Origin: an uncultured Eubacteriales bacterium
GTDB taxonomy: Bacteria > Bacillota > Clostridia > Lachnospirales > Anaerotignaceae
Length of the DNA stretch: 6,722 nt
Direction: 5' to 3'
Assembly (NCBI GenBank): GCA_934552695.1
Contig: CAKTER010000088.1
Span: 1 to 6,722, forward strand
Within the stretch, counting starts at the first letter, position 1, and every line of letters starts with the position of its first letter. Below, one piece after another: positions 1-6,326 of the stretch. A program made the translations under genes and the position numbers. A model generated the notes under the pieces. It did no database searches, was not told the origin of the DNA, and saw nothing but the letters and a program-made list of their open reading frames with translations.

Positions 1-739
1 GCTCCGAGTCGTGCTGAAAGATGATTAGCTCCCGCACTGCCATTTTGCCCCGAGCCGCCGAATGGTCGTTTTCAAACATATTTAAAATCGCCTGCCACAG
101 CAGCTCCAGGTCTTCTTCCGAGAACCCGGTGGTTTTGCGGGCCAAATTGGCCGAAACATAGCCTTCGGCCCGGTACAAGCCATAAGGAACGATATGCTTA
201 CGGCCCATTTCCGTGCCTTTCCGCTCTGCATCCGCCTCGGTGGTGATAGCTACTCGGGTAATGGTAATCTCCTGAGGCACCACCGGGTCGATGGAACGGG
301 CAAAGCCCAGCTGCACGGGGCCCCGCACCTGCCCACAGTTCAGCGCCCCCTTTACAAAGGTAGTCATAACGGCCCCAAAGGTACGGATGTCGAAAAAGTG
401 GGCGCACATCCAATCCCGTAGCCGGAGGTCGATGCCCGGATCTGCCTTTTTGGCTTTTTTCAAATCCGGGTCAATGTCCAGCGCCGTAATGGCCTCATTA
501 TCGCTGCGATTCAGGGGCACACCGTCTTTAATGTAGATACGATAGCCTTCGGCGTCCTCTTTGGCCATCTCCACATAATTCCGAATCTTGCGCTTTAAGC
601 ACACATCCGTCACCAGCCCAAAGCCGGTCTCCGGGTCTACCCGGGGCATATTCCCGGCGTCAGGATCCCCGTTGGGGTTGCCGTTTTCTACATCGAACAG
701 AATCACAAAATCGTACCGGTTTTTGATTGCCTCAGACAT
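1..739 (-). CDS. cas7c: Cas7c (Csd2), type I-C Cascade backbone subunit, 3' end cut by window edge
   Basis: This gene encodes the RAMP-family Cas7 subunit that coats the crRNA spacer in several copies and forms the backbone of type I-C Cascade. Reading back from the ATG at 739 gives 246 uninterrupted codons to the window edge. The protein starts MSEAIKN and continues with the Csd2 hallmark [20 protein letters not shown] (residues 8-27), then [28 protein letters not shown]. Other family-typical stretches are [33 protein letters not shown] and [19 protein letters not shown]. Family members are usually about 280-290 residues, so roughly the last 40 are missing. An AGGAGG site (752-747) abuts the cas8 stop codon and sits 7 nt from the ATG, so the start is well supported. 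It lies 12 bp downstream of cas8c in the same operon. The family assignment is very secure; RNA binding is known for the family and was not tested here. Confidence 0.97.
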   Translation of the reverse strand, partial: MSEAIKNRYDFVILFDVENGNPNGDPDAGNMPRVDPETGFGLVTDVCLKRKIRNYVEMAKEDAEGYRIYIKDGVPLNRSDNEAITALDIDPDLKKAKKADPGIDLRLRDWMCAHFFDIRTFGAVMTTFVKGALNCGQVRGPVQLGFARSIDPVVPQEITITRVAITTEADAERKGTEMGRKHIVPYGLYRAEGYVSANLARKTTGFSEEDLELLWQAILNMFENDHSAARGKMAVRELIIFQHDSE

Positions 740-751
740 TACGCTTCCTCC

Positions 752-1105
752 TTAACTCTTTTTTTCATACCGTTTTTGGGTTTGATGGTAGTAACCAATC
801 TCAAAGGCTCCCTGCTCGGGAAGGGTCATCCGGCCGGGGAAGTTTTCCGTCAGCCTCCCCATCAGCTCCGTCATCTGCCGACTGTAAAACCCCCGATTCT
901 TCTCCTCCATCTTTTGTAAATGCTTTTGCGCCAGCTTCAGTAGCGTAGGAAATACCACTGCCGGGGTAGCGCAGGCCGAATTAAAGTACCGGTCTTTAAT
1001 CGTCGTGTTAATGCCCGGATTGGCCACATCCTGAATGGCCTCCAGCACAGCAAACAACCGCCCCAAAATATAGGGCTGATACTGACTTTGTTCGTTCAAT
1101 TCCAC
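752..1105 (-). CDS. cas11c: Cas11c small subunit, internal in-frame gene within cas8c
   Basis: This predicted 117-residue protein uses the same frame and stop codon as cas8c and starts at an internal GTG (1105-1103), giving (M)ELNEQSQYQPYILGRL. The evidence is an AAAGGAGG site 8 nt upstream, as strong as any true start in the operon, placed exactly at the boundary of the Cas8 C-terminal helical domain. The segment is probably mostly helical, with ILGRLFAVLEAIQDVAN, FPTLLKLAQKHLQKMEEKN and SRQMTELMGRL. Published work on type I-C systems established that the small subunit Cas11c comes from internal translation of cas8c and joins Cascade, where it supports the R-loop. Applying that to this locus is inference from position, size and the ribosome binding site. 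Residues 467-583 of Cas8c are identical to it by construction. Confidence 0.82.
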   Translation of the reverse strand: MELNEQSQYQPYILGRLFAVLEAIQDVANPGINTTIKDRYFNSACATPAVVFPTLLKLAQKHLQKMEEKNRGFYSRQMTELMGRLTENFPGRMTLPEQGAFEIGYYHQTQKRYEKKS

Positions 1106-2503
1106 CGTTAATACCTCCTTTGGACACAAGGGCGTCGAATTTCGGGTGTAGTATGCTTTTAAAATGGCCGCCCGCCCCCGGGTCACTTCACTTTCCGCCC
1201 GAATGCGAAGCGTTACGCCGTTCAGCAGCGTAGCCGGATACCGACCGCCGGTCAAAATCGCCCGCAGCAGCTCTCCCACCAGCCGGGGTGTAGGCGCCGG
1301 GTTCCGTTCTTTCTGGTTGACCGTTTCCCGGGCCAGGGCCCATACCGAAAGCCGCTTTCGTTCATCGTAGGCCGGGCGGACAATCTCCAACGCTTTTTCG
1401 TGACTTTGCATGTGCCGGGCAAAGCCCTCCAGGCTATCCCGCAAAAAGAACCGTACCGAAAGCCGAGAGGCGTTGGGGGCCAGGCCCAAAAAGTATATGT
1501 GCTGATCGGGCTGCAACGTTTCTTCCAGCCAAGGACAGGGCTCTCCCTTTTCCAACTGGGTCAGCGCCCGGGTCACATCTTCCTCCTGCAAGCCAGAATC
1601 CTCCGGGAGGCCAAACAGAGCATCGATCCCCAAATCGGCATAGGCGTTTCCGGCATTCTCTGCCCAACAAATCACCGTGGTATCCCCCAAAAAGCGGCGA
1701 TGGGCCGTATCCGCCAGCAGGGTATTCAGTGCCGTCGTATAAGCAAAGGCGGCATACTCGCTCACCGGAGCATTAGCCCCCTGCTCGTGCCCATAGGAGC
1801 AAAAGGCCGGGGCGTTGAACGAAACCAGACTGGCCCCGGAGCTTTGGGCGTCCTTTACCCCTTTAATAGAAGGATGCGTTAGGGCCACTGCCGCCTGCTC
1901 CCCGGTTATCAGGCACTGGGCCTTGGGTGCATCAGGGTTTCCGGCTTGATAGTGCCGCTGCCAGGCGGCCTGAAAATCCGGATCCTCCGTCACCGGTCGC
2001 CGGGTTCCGTTATCATCGTACACAAACACAAAATTGGCATTGCCGGTCACATCCTTCCACCGGTCTTTTAACAGCGGATGCTCCGAAGCCCGCTCCGGCT
2101 GCCAGGTATCAAAAAATTGTAGAACAGCCTTGGCCGCCGGGGTATCCACCCCATCCAAAAGCTGATGATGCAGAGCTCCGCAAGCAGCAAAGCACTCTCG
2201 GGAGCGCTCCGGCTTCCCCTTCTCGTCCGCCCCTAAAATATAGGTAGAGTTATCGCACAAAAAGTTGGCTACGATTCCCACCGTTCGCTGATAATGGGCC
2301 GGGACCCGCATGGGCCGGGGCCGCAACTCCTGCTTTTTCCCCTTGGTCACCAGTTCCCGGCAGTCAATTACATCCACCAGCCGCCCGGCGTCGTCCACCT
2401 CCAGCCAAAAGCTGACTTTAAACGTATCGTCCCAGCCAGGGGCCGAAATGCGCCCCTGCCGCAGCATGGCCTCGTAATAGGTGGTCAGTGCCTGCAAAAT
2501 CAT
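752..2503 (-). CDS. cas8c: Cas8c (Csd1), type I-C Cascade large subunit
   Basis: This 583-residue protein is the large subunit of type I-C Cascade, which in this family recognises the PAM and helps open target DNA. The ATG at 2503 gives the typical Csd1 N-terminus MILQALTTYYEAMLRQG. The hallmark block begins near residue 196 with QCLITGEQ and runs through GAS-LVSFNAPAFCSYG, NAPVSEYAAFAYTTALN and GDTTVICWAENA. The length is normal for Csd1. The frame stays open upstream to 2716, but that extension runs through cas5c and has no family similarity. The chosen start has GGGAGG (2516-2511) 7 nt upstream and overlaps the cas5c stop by 4 bp (ATGA), which suggests translational coupling. The C-terminal 117 codons also appear to be translated separately as Cas11c. 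No enzymatic motif is expected or seen. Confidence 0.97.
   Translation of the reverse strand: MILQALTTYYEAMLRQGRISAPGWDDTFKVSFWLEVDDAGRLVDVIDCRELVTKGKKQELRPRPMRVPAHYQRTVGIVANFLCDNSTYILGADEKGKPERSRECFAACGALHHQLLDGVDTPAAKAVLQFFDTWQPERASEHPLLKDRWKDVTGNANFVFVYDDNGTRRPVTEDPDFQAAWQRHYQAGNPDAPKAQCLITGEQAAVALTHPSIKGVKDAQSSGASLVSFNAPAFCSYGHEQGANAPVSEYAAFAYTTALNTLLADTAHRRFLGDTTVICWAENAGNAYADLGIDALFGLPEDSGLQEEDVTRALTQLEKGEPCPWLEETLQPDQHIYFLGLAPNASRLSVRFFLRDSLEGFARHMQSHEKALEIVRPAYDERKRLSVWALARETVNQKERNPAPTPRLVGELLRAILTGGRYPATLLNGVTLRIRAESEVTRGRAAILKAYYTRNSTPLCPKEVLTVELNEQSQYQPYILGRLFAVLEAIQDVANPGINTTIKDRYFNSACATPAVVFPTLLKLAQKHLQKMEEKNRGFYSRQMTELMGRLTENFPGRMTLPEQGAFEIGYYHQTQKRYEKKS
1114..1121 (-). promoter_or_regulatory. 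Internal Shine-Dalgarno for cas11c inside cas8c
   Basis: On the minus strand AAAGGAGG is followed by an 8-nt spacer (TATTAACG) and a GTG in the cas8c frame. It encodes part of the Cas8 residues PKEVL, so coding need not explain such a complete anti-16S match. It is the deciding evidence for the internal start. Confidence 0.82.
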
Positions 2504-3144
2504 ATAACCACCTCCCGGTTCCGGCAATCCATAACCCCCTGCACCAGCTGGGCCCGGAAAAATTGCGCCCGAATATCCTCCGGGTCGGAATAATCCATAT
2601 CGTAAAGCATCCACCCCAAATCCCGGGTAATGGGCAGTGCAGGAATGTCGCCCCCCGGCCATTTGCGGAATCGAGCCGGAAATTCCCGGCAGCCAAGGTA
2701 CGGGGTGTGGTAACATTGGCCTTTTTCCAGCCGTCGCCGCAAAATATCCTGAAACTTTCCGGCATTGTCCCCTGGCGCCGCTTTGTCGGTTAAATCAAAA
2801 TGGCATTCGATCACATAATGAACATCCTGCAATACCATGGCCGCCCGCTGCTGAATGTCCTGGGAGGTATACAGTACCGGCGGTGCTCCGCCTTTGACAG
2901 CCGAAAGAACATTGGAAGCCAGCAGCGTGGACTTCACTTCGTTCCGGCGAATATTGGCAAACCGGATGGTCGACAGCAGATAGATTTTGTCGATGACATA
3001 CCGCATTCCGGGGTGCCAATACACCGCCTCTACCAGCCCCCGGGCTGCCGAAGGGGTCATCATGTCATAGCTCATTCGTTCTGTTTTAAACGGCGGCATA
3101 GAAAAACAGGCATAATCCCCCCAAACCTCGATCAACATAGACAA
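2500..3144 (-). CDS. cas5c: Cas5c (Cas5d), type I-C pre-crRNA processing and crRNA handle-binding subunit
   Basis: This 214-residue RAMP protein is the I-C Cas5. In this subtype, which lacks Cas6, it cuts pre-crRNA repeats and then caps the crRNA 5' handle in Cascade. Family signatures include IEVWGDYACFS at the N-terminus, LVEAVYWHPGMRYVIDKI (residues 37-54), NIRRNEVKST, QDVHYVIECHF (106-116) and the C-terminal block KGQCYHTPYLGCREFPARF. Tyr42 aligns by eye with catalytic Tyr46 of Bacillus halodurans Cas5d, and Lys130 with its Lys116. The next residue is Phe131, where that enzyme has catalytic His117. The start chosen is TTG at 3144, because AGGAGG (3158-3153) lies 8 nt from it. The in-frame ATG at 3138 would be 14 nt away and removes only two residues. 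The gene begins 28 bp after cas3 and overlaps cas8c by 4 bp. Confidence 0.96.
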   Translation of the reverse strand: MSMLIEVWGDYACFSMPPFKTERMSYDMMTPSAARGLVEAVYWHPGMRYVIDKIYLLSTIRFANIRRNEVKSTLLASNVLSAVKGGAPPVLYTSQDIQQRAAMVLQDVHYVIECHFDLTDKAAPGDNAGKFQDILRRRLEKGQCYHTPYLGCREFPARFRKWPGGDIPALPITRDLGWMLYDMDYSDPEDIRAQFFRAQLVQGVMDCRNREVVI

Positions 3145-3172
3145 TGGCTTTCCCTCCTTTCAAAATAACGAT

Positions 3173-5323
3173 CTACACAAAAATGGCCTGTCCGCTCTCC
3201 ACATCCAAAGCCAACCCAGTTTCCTGGCTATACTGGGACAAATCGGTCAAAACAGCCGAATCATCCGGAAGCAACTGCAAGGCCCCGGCATTATCCAACG
3301 CCTCAAACTGCGGGGCATAACAATCCACGCTATATAGACCCAAACGCCGCAACAGCGTCCGGCTAATTTCCCCGGCCTGTAACCGCCGACACAGGTCAGC
3401 ACCCTCTCCCCGGGGAATATACACGGTACGGGTCGGTGTTTCAATCAGCTGAAATCTCTCCGCCACCTGAGCAAAGGGTAACGCACAGCCATCCTTCCCT
3501 TCCTTTAAATCCCGAAGTATCTGCTTTTTATCCAGCGCTCTCTCATCTTTTAACTGAAATAACTCGGTAAAGTAGGCATGAATCGCATCCGGCGAGGCCA
3601 AATCGGGTTGCCTTCGGGCTACAAAATGCAAGGCGCTTACCTTTTGCGAAAGCCCTGGTGGAGTTCCCAGCCCATCCAGTCGAAAGCGATACACCCGGCT
3701 TTCGGCCACAGCATTTCGTCCCTCCCGGTTACAGCGCCCTGCCGTTTGGAGCAACGAATCCAGCCCACATTCTTCCCGATAGGCCACCGGAAAGTCCACA
3801 TCCACCCCAGCTTCAATCAAAGAGGTGGATACCACCCGGCAGGGCATCCCTTTCTCCAACCGGTCCCGAATTTCCGCAATTTGCCGCTTTCGGTCATAAG
3901 CACAGAGCAGAGTCGTTAAGCAAAAGCTCCCCTCCGGCGGCAATGCCGCATACAGCTGCTGGGCCGTGCTGCGGCGATTAACCACACACAGCACCTGGGA
4001 ATGGGCCGCCAACCGCTCTCCCAGCACATCCTGCGAAATGGTTCCCAACTCCGCTAATGTTGTCCGCCGCAATGCTGCATACAATTCCTGCGTATGGGGA
4101 CAGATCTCCCGAATAGAGAGCTGCGGGGCCAGCTTTTGGAACAAGCGCCCAAAGGCTGGTTGGGTTGCTGTACACAAAATCGCCGTGGTGCGATAAAACT
4201 GCACCAGCTGGGCAACCGCATACAAACAGGGCATTAAATAATCCGTCGGAATCGTCTGGGCCTCGTCAAAAATCACCACGCTGTTGGCCATATTGTGCAG
4301 CTTTCGGCACCGGCTGCTGCGGTTGGAATACAGGGATTCAAAAAATTGTACGGCTGTCGTCACCACGACTGGGGCATCCCAATTTTCGCTGGCCAAAAGC
4401 CGACGGTATTGCGCTTCTGTCATTTCTTCCGGCTCAATCAGCTGGTACTCCGCCCCGGCATAATGGGCCAGCACGTTTTCCTCGCCCAAAATTTTCGAAA
4501 ACTCCTCCACCGTCTGGTCAATAATGGAAGTATAGGGAATCACATAAATAACCCGATTCTTATGTTGCATTACAGCCTGTTCCAGCGCAAATGCCAGCGA
4601 CGAAAAGGTTTTCCCGCCGCCGGTAGGCACGGTCAGGCTGTATAGCCCTCCGGGCCACTCCCGGCCCCGCTGTATACAGGCTCGCAACACCTCGTTGCGC
4701 CGTTCCCCCACTTCTGTGTCCGGGATTTTTTGCAAAAACCCTTGTGCCTTCTGTCGCATCTTTTGGCACAACTCCTCCATCGAGACAGTGCCGCCCCGAG
4801 GCGCCGGGCTCCCCTCCATAAAGTTTTGTGTATCCTGAAAGTCGGCATCTACCAAGCAGGAGAAAAGCATCCGGGTATAAAACGAATTGGCCAGGGTATC
4901 TTTTGTCAGCCAGTCGGGCGGGCCGCCAACCGGGACTGTAATCTCTTGCTTCCATACAGGGTCAACAGTCCCCGGCCGGTGTATCCGCCCCAACAGGCTG
5001 CTCTCCTCCGCACTATCCCGATATCCTCCCGCATCGGGGATTCCCCCGTGATGTCCGGCTACGGCCAGCGCTACCGGTAAATTTCGCCGCCGAAACGCTT
5101 CCTGCGCCCCCGCTGTGGAATGATCCACCCGGGGCCCGCCCCGTAAACGTTTTTGAAAACCCGGCGTATACTTTCCCATATCGTGCAGCAACGCTGCCAG
5201 CCGGGCATCGGCTTCCGCCTCGAACGCCGACGCAAACTGGGCCGCCAAATCTGCTGTCCCCTCCAGATGGGATTTTACCGTCTGTTCTCGTCCGTCTTCG
5301 GCAATATGTGCAAGATATTTCAA
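3173..5323 (-). CDS. cas3: Cas3 nuclease-helicase (HD plus SF2 helicase), type I-C
   Basis: This 716-residue effector is recruited by Cascade to nick, unwind and degrade target DNA. The N-terminal HD nuclease domain has H19, LLHDMGK (H47-D48), H68, the AGHHGG motif (H91-H92) and LVDADF (D159/D161). The helicase follows: TVPTGGGKT (Walker A, about 231-239), VIFDEAQT (Walker B, DEAQ at 353-356), CTATQP (motif III, about 384-389), STSLIEAGVDVD (motif V, about 499-510) and QTAGRCNREGR (motif VI, about 526-536). A C-terminal accessory region reaches the TAG at 3173. All catalytic motifs look intact. The frame is open upstream to 5722, but that part overlaps spoVT. The TTG at 5323 is preferred because AAAAGGGGG lies 6 nt upstream and family members begin near KYLAHI. 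A second TTG at 5359, behind AAGGAAGG, would add 12 residues. It appears to be the first gene of the operon. Confidence 0.97.
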   Translation of the reverse strand: MKYLAHIAEDGREQTVKSHLEGTADLAAQFASAFEAEADARLAALLHDMGKYTPGFQKRLRGGPRVDHSTAGAQEAFRRRNLPVALAVAGHHGGIPDAGGYRDSAEESSLLGRIHRPGTVDPVWKQEITVPVGGPPDWLTKDTLANSFYTRMLFSCLVDADFQDTQNFMEGSPAPRGGTVSMEELCQKMRQKAQGFLQKIPDTEVGERRNEVLRACIQRGREWPGGLYSLTVPTGGGKTFSSLAFALEQAVMQHKNRVIYVIPYTSIIDQTVEEFSKILGEENVLAHYAGAEYQLIEPEEMTEAQYRRLLASENWDAPVVVTTAVQFFESLYSNRSSRCRKLHNMANSVVIFDEAQTIPTDYLMPCLYAVAQLVQFYRTTAILCTATQPAFGRLFQKLAPQLSIREICPHTQELYAALRRTTLAELGTISQDVLGERLAAHSQVLCVVNRRSTAQQLYAALPPEGSFCLTTLLCAYDRKRQIAEIRDRLEKGMPCRVVSTSLIEAGVDVDFPVAYREECGLDSLLQTAGRCNREGRNAVAESRVYRFRLDGLGTPPGLSQKVSALHFVARRQPDLASPDAIHAYFTELFQLKDERALDKKQILRDLKEGKDGCALPFAQVAERFQLIETPTRTVYIPRGEGADLCRRLQAGEISRTLLRRLGLYSVDCYAPQFEALDNAGALQLLPDDSAVLTDLSQYSQETGLALDVESGQAIFV

Positions 5324-5540
5324 ATTATTCCCCCTTTTCTCGCCATTTTCTATAATCAACTTAGCACCTTCCTTTCCTATTTGCAATATAAAACCAATTA
5401 TTTCTCCCACTTTTCTACATTTTGTATAAAAACAACATCTTTCAATTCCCAGCCCTGCGTCCTCTGTTTTTTCCGCTCTAAACCCATGGTTCCCCTTCTT
5501 TTTTGTCATTCCTCGTGCCAAGCTTCCTATTTTCCCCAGG
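5324..5540. other. Divergent intergenic region between cas3 and spoVT
   Basis: This stretch separates the leftward cas operon from rightward spoVT. It is clearly more AT-rich than the flanking genes and strongly strand-biased: pyrimidine-rich on plus, purine-rich on minus. It should hold the cas operon promoter, but I find only a weak minus-strand candidate: TTGCAA at 5386-5381, a 17-nt spacer and TAAGTT at 5363-5358. I see no CRISPR repeats, no tRNA and no convincing small ORF. The minus-strand frame of cas3 happens to be open across it. Confidence 0.6.
5330..5338 (-). promoter_or_regulatory. Ribosome binding site deciding the cas3 TTG start
   Basis: The minus strand reads AAAAGGGGG, then AATAAT, then TTG, a 6-nt spacer. 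The pairing to the anti-Shine-Dalgarno would include one G-U wobble, so it is weaker than the AGGAGG sites of the downstream genes. A competing purine run (AAGGAAGG) precedes an in-frame TTG at 5359. Confidence 0.6.
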
Positions 5541-5570
5541 CGTATACATTTTCGGAATATGCGGATACTA
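5541..5570 (+). promoter_or_regulatory. Putative forespore sigma (sigma-G/F type) promoter of spoVT
   Basis: CGTATA (5541-5546), a 17-nt spacer and GATACTA (5564-5570) resemble the Bacillus subtilis sigma-G pattern GHATR/CATNHTA, and also the sigma-F -10 pattern GGNRANAHTR (here GCGGATACTA). Transcription would start near 5577, about 33 nt before the spoVT ATG. spoVT is a sigma-G gene in B. subtilis, so the promoter type fits the gene. The match is by eye; one -10 position differs from the sigma-G consensus. Confidence 0.6.
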
Positions 5571-5594
5571 CTTCCTGTACTAAGAAATTGAGGC

Positions 5595-5600
5595 AGGAGG
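5595..5600 (+). promoter_or_regulatory. Ribosome binding site deciding the spoVT start
   Basis: AGGAGG lies 9 nt before the ATG at 5610 and only 3 nt before an in-frame ATG at 5604. The spacing, and the universal SpoVT start MKATGIVRR, favour 5610. Confidence 0.8.
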
Positions 5601-5609
5601 ACGATGCGT

Positions 5610-6155
5610 ATGAAAGCAACCGGCATTGTACGGCGCATTGACGATTTAGGCCGGGTCGTTATCCCCAAGGAAATCCGGCGAACGCTGCGGATTCGGGAGG
5701 GCGACCCGTTGGAAATTTTCACAGACCGGGAAGGTCAGGTCATTTTAAAAAAGTATTCCCCCATTGGCGAGCTGGGGGCCTTTGCCCGGGAATATGCCGA
5801 GTCGTTGGCCCAAAACGCCGGACACATTACCTGTATTGTGGACAAGGACCAAATTGTAGCGGTTTCCGGCGGGGGCAAAAAGGAGTTTTTGGATAAAACC
5901 ATCAGCCCCGAGCTGGAGCGCTGCATCAACAGCCGCTCCACCCATGTTGCCACCCGGGAGGAAAAGTCGTTTATTCCCGTTTTGGAAAACGACACCGCCG
6001 AGGCCTACCGTTACGAACTAATCGCTCCCATCATTTCCGAGGGCGACGCCCTGGGGGCCATCATTTTCCTCTCCCCCGACCAGCGGATGGGTGAAGTAGA
6101 AGGCAAGCTGGCCCAAACCGCCGCCGGTTTTTTGGGGCGGCAAATGGAACAATAA
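5610..6155 (+). CDS. spoVT: Stage V sporulation protein T, AbrB-family transcriptional regulator
   Basis: This 181-residue DNA-binding regulator adjusts late forespore gene expression during endospore formation. The N-terminal swapped-hairpin AbrB domain is nearly canonical: MKATGIVRRIDDLGRVVIPK, then EIRRTLRIREGDPLEIFTD and VILKKYSPIGELG (residues 1 to about 55). The rest is the GAF-like sensory domain, with CIVDKDQIVAVSGGGKKEFL and ELIAPIISEGDALGAIIFLS, ending in the typical MGEVE-KLAQTAAGFLGRQMEQ. The length is close to the 178 residues of B. subtilis SpoVT. The residues before 5610 (Met-Arg) are probably not translated, because the AGGAGG would be too close. It is monocistronic, with its own putative forespore promoter and a terminator. 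It diverges from the cas operon. A functional link to CRISPR is not indicated, although an AbrB-type protein could in principle bind the AT-rich region next to it. Confidence 0.98.
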   Translation: MKATGIVRRIDDLGRVVIPKEIRRTLRIREGDPLEIFTDREGQVILKKYSPIGELGAFAREYAESLAQNAGHITCIVDKDQIVAVSGGGKKEFLDKTISPELERCINSRSTHVATREEKSFIPVLENDTAEAYRYELIAPIISEGDALGAIIFLSPDQRMGEVEGKLAQTAAGFLGRQMEQ

Positions 6156-6179
6156 GCGGTGGCAGGTTCCCGAACCTCT

Positions 6180-6208
6180 AAAAAGGCGTGAGTATTCATG
6201 CCTTTTTT
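6180..6208 (+). terminator. Intrinsic terminator after spoVT
   Basis: The arm AAAAAGGCGTGA (6180-6191) pairs with TCATGCCTTTTT (6196-6207) around a GTAT loop. This is a 12-bp stem with one G-U pair that ends in a run of six T. It starts 24 nt after the stop codon. A short extra hairpin (AGGTT/AACCT, 6164-6177) lies just before it. The A-tract on the 5' side could allow some termination in the other direction. Confidence 0.88.
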
Positions 6209-6240
6209 CTGTATTCCCTCTTCTTGGCTGCTCCGGTGGA

Positions 6241-6269
6241 TTGACGAATTCCGACAAAATCGGTACAAT
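6241..6269 (+). promoter_or_regulatory. Sigma-A-type promoter of the threonine aldolase gene
   Basis: TTGACG (6241-6246) and TACAAT (6264-6269) are separated by exactly 17 nt, each differing from consensus at one position. Transcription would start around 6276, leaving a leader of about 50 nt. The spacer contains an inverted repeat, CCGA-CAAAA-TCGG (6251-6263). A palindrome, AGGGGCCCCT (6286-6295), lies in the leader. Confidence 0.82.
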
Positions 6270-6326
6270 ATAAGAAACACCTATGAGGGGCCCCTGCCCC
6301 CGAACCGATACAAAGGAGAATTTGCC

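Noticed and set aside
1400..1882. 160-codon plus-strand ORF inside cas8c
   Set aside because: Antisense shadow of a conserved Csd1 region, with no recognisable domain.
2504..2716. N-terminal extension of cas8c to 2716
   Set aside because: It overlaps cas5c in another frame, resembles no Csd1 N-terminus, and the ATG at 2503 has a good SD and a 4-bp coupling overlap.
5358..5386. TTGCAA-17-TAAGTT as the cas operon promoter (minus strand)
   Set aside because: Only 4/6 and 3/6 matches to consensus. It is well placed for the TTG at 5323, but too weak to call.
5411..5430. Imperfect inverted repeat around TTTTGTATAAAAACAA as a regulator site
   Set aside because: Arms are only about 4 bp in AT-rich sequence, so chance cannot be distinguished from an operator.
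5324..5609. CRISPR repeats or leader in the intergenic region
   Set aside because: No direct repeats of the length and spacing of an array are visible here or elsewhere in the window.
5153..5641. 162-codon plus-strand ORF spanning the cas3 start and the cas3-spoVT gap
   Set aside because: It is antisense to the HD domain of cas3 and overlaps the spoVT start. Its composition reflects the pyrimidine-rich intergenic strand.
5360..5722. Cas3 beginning at 5722 (849 residues)
   Set aside because: The extra residues are antisense to the spoVT start and the intergenic region, and do not look like a Cas3 N-terminus. A TTG with an SD at 5323 gives the expected start.
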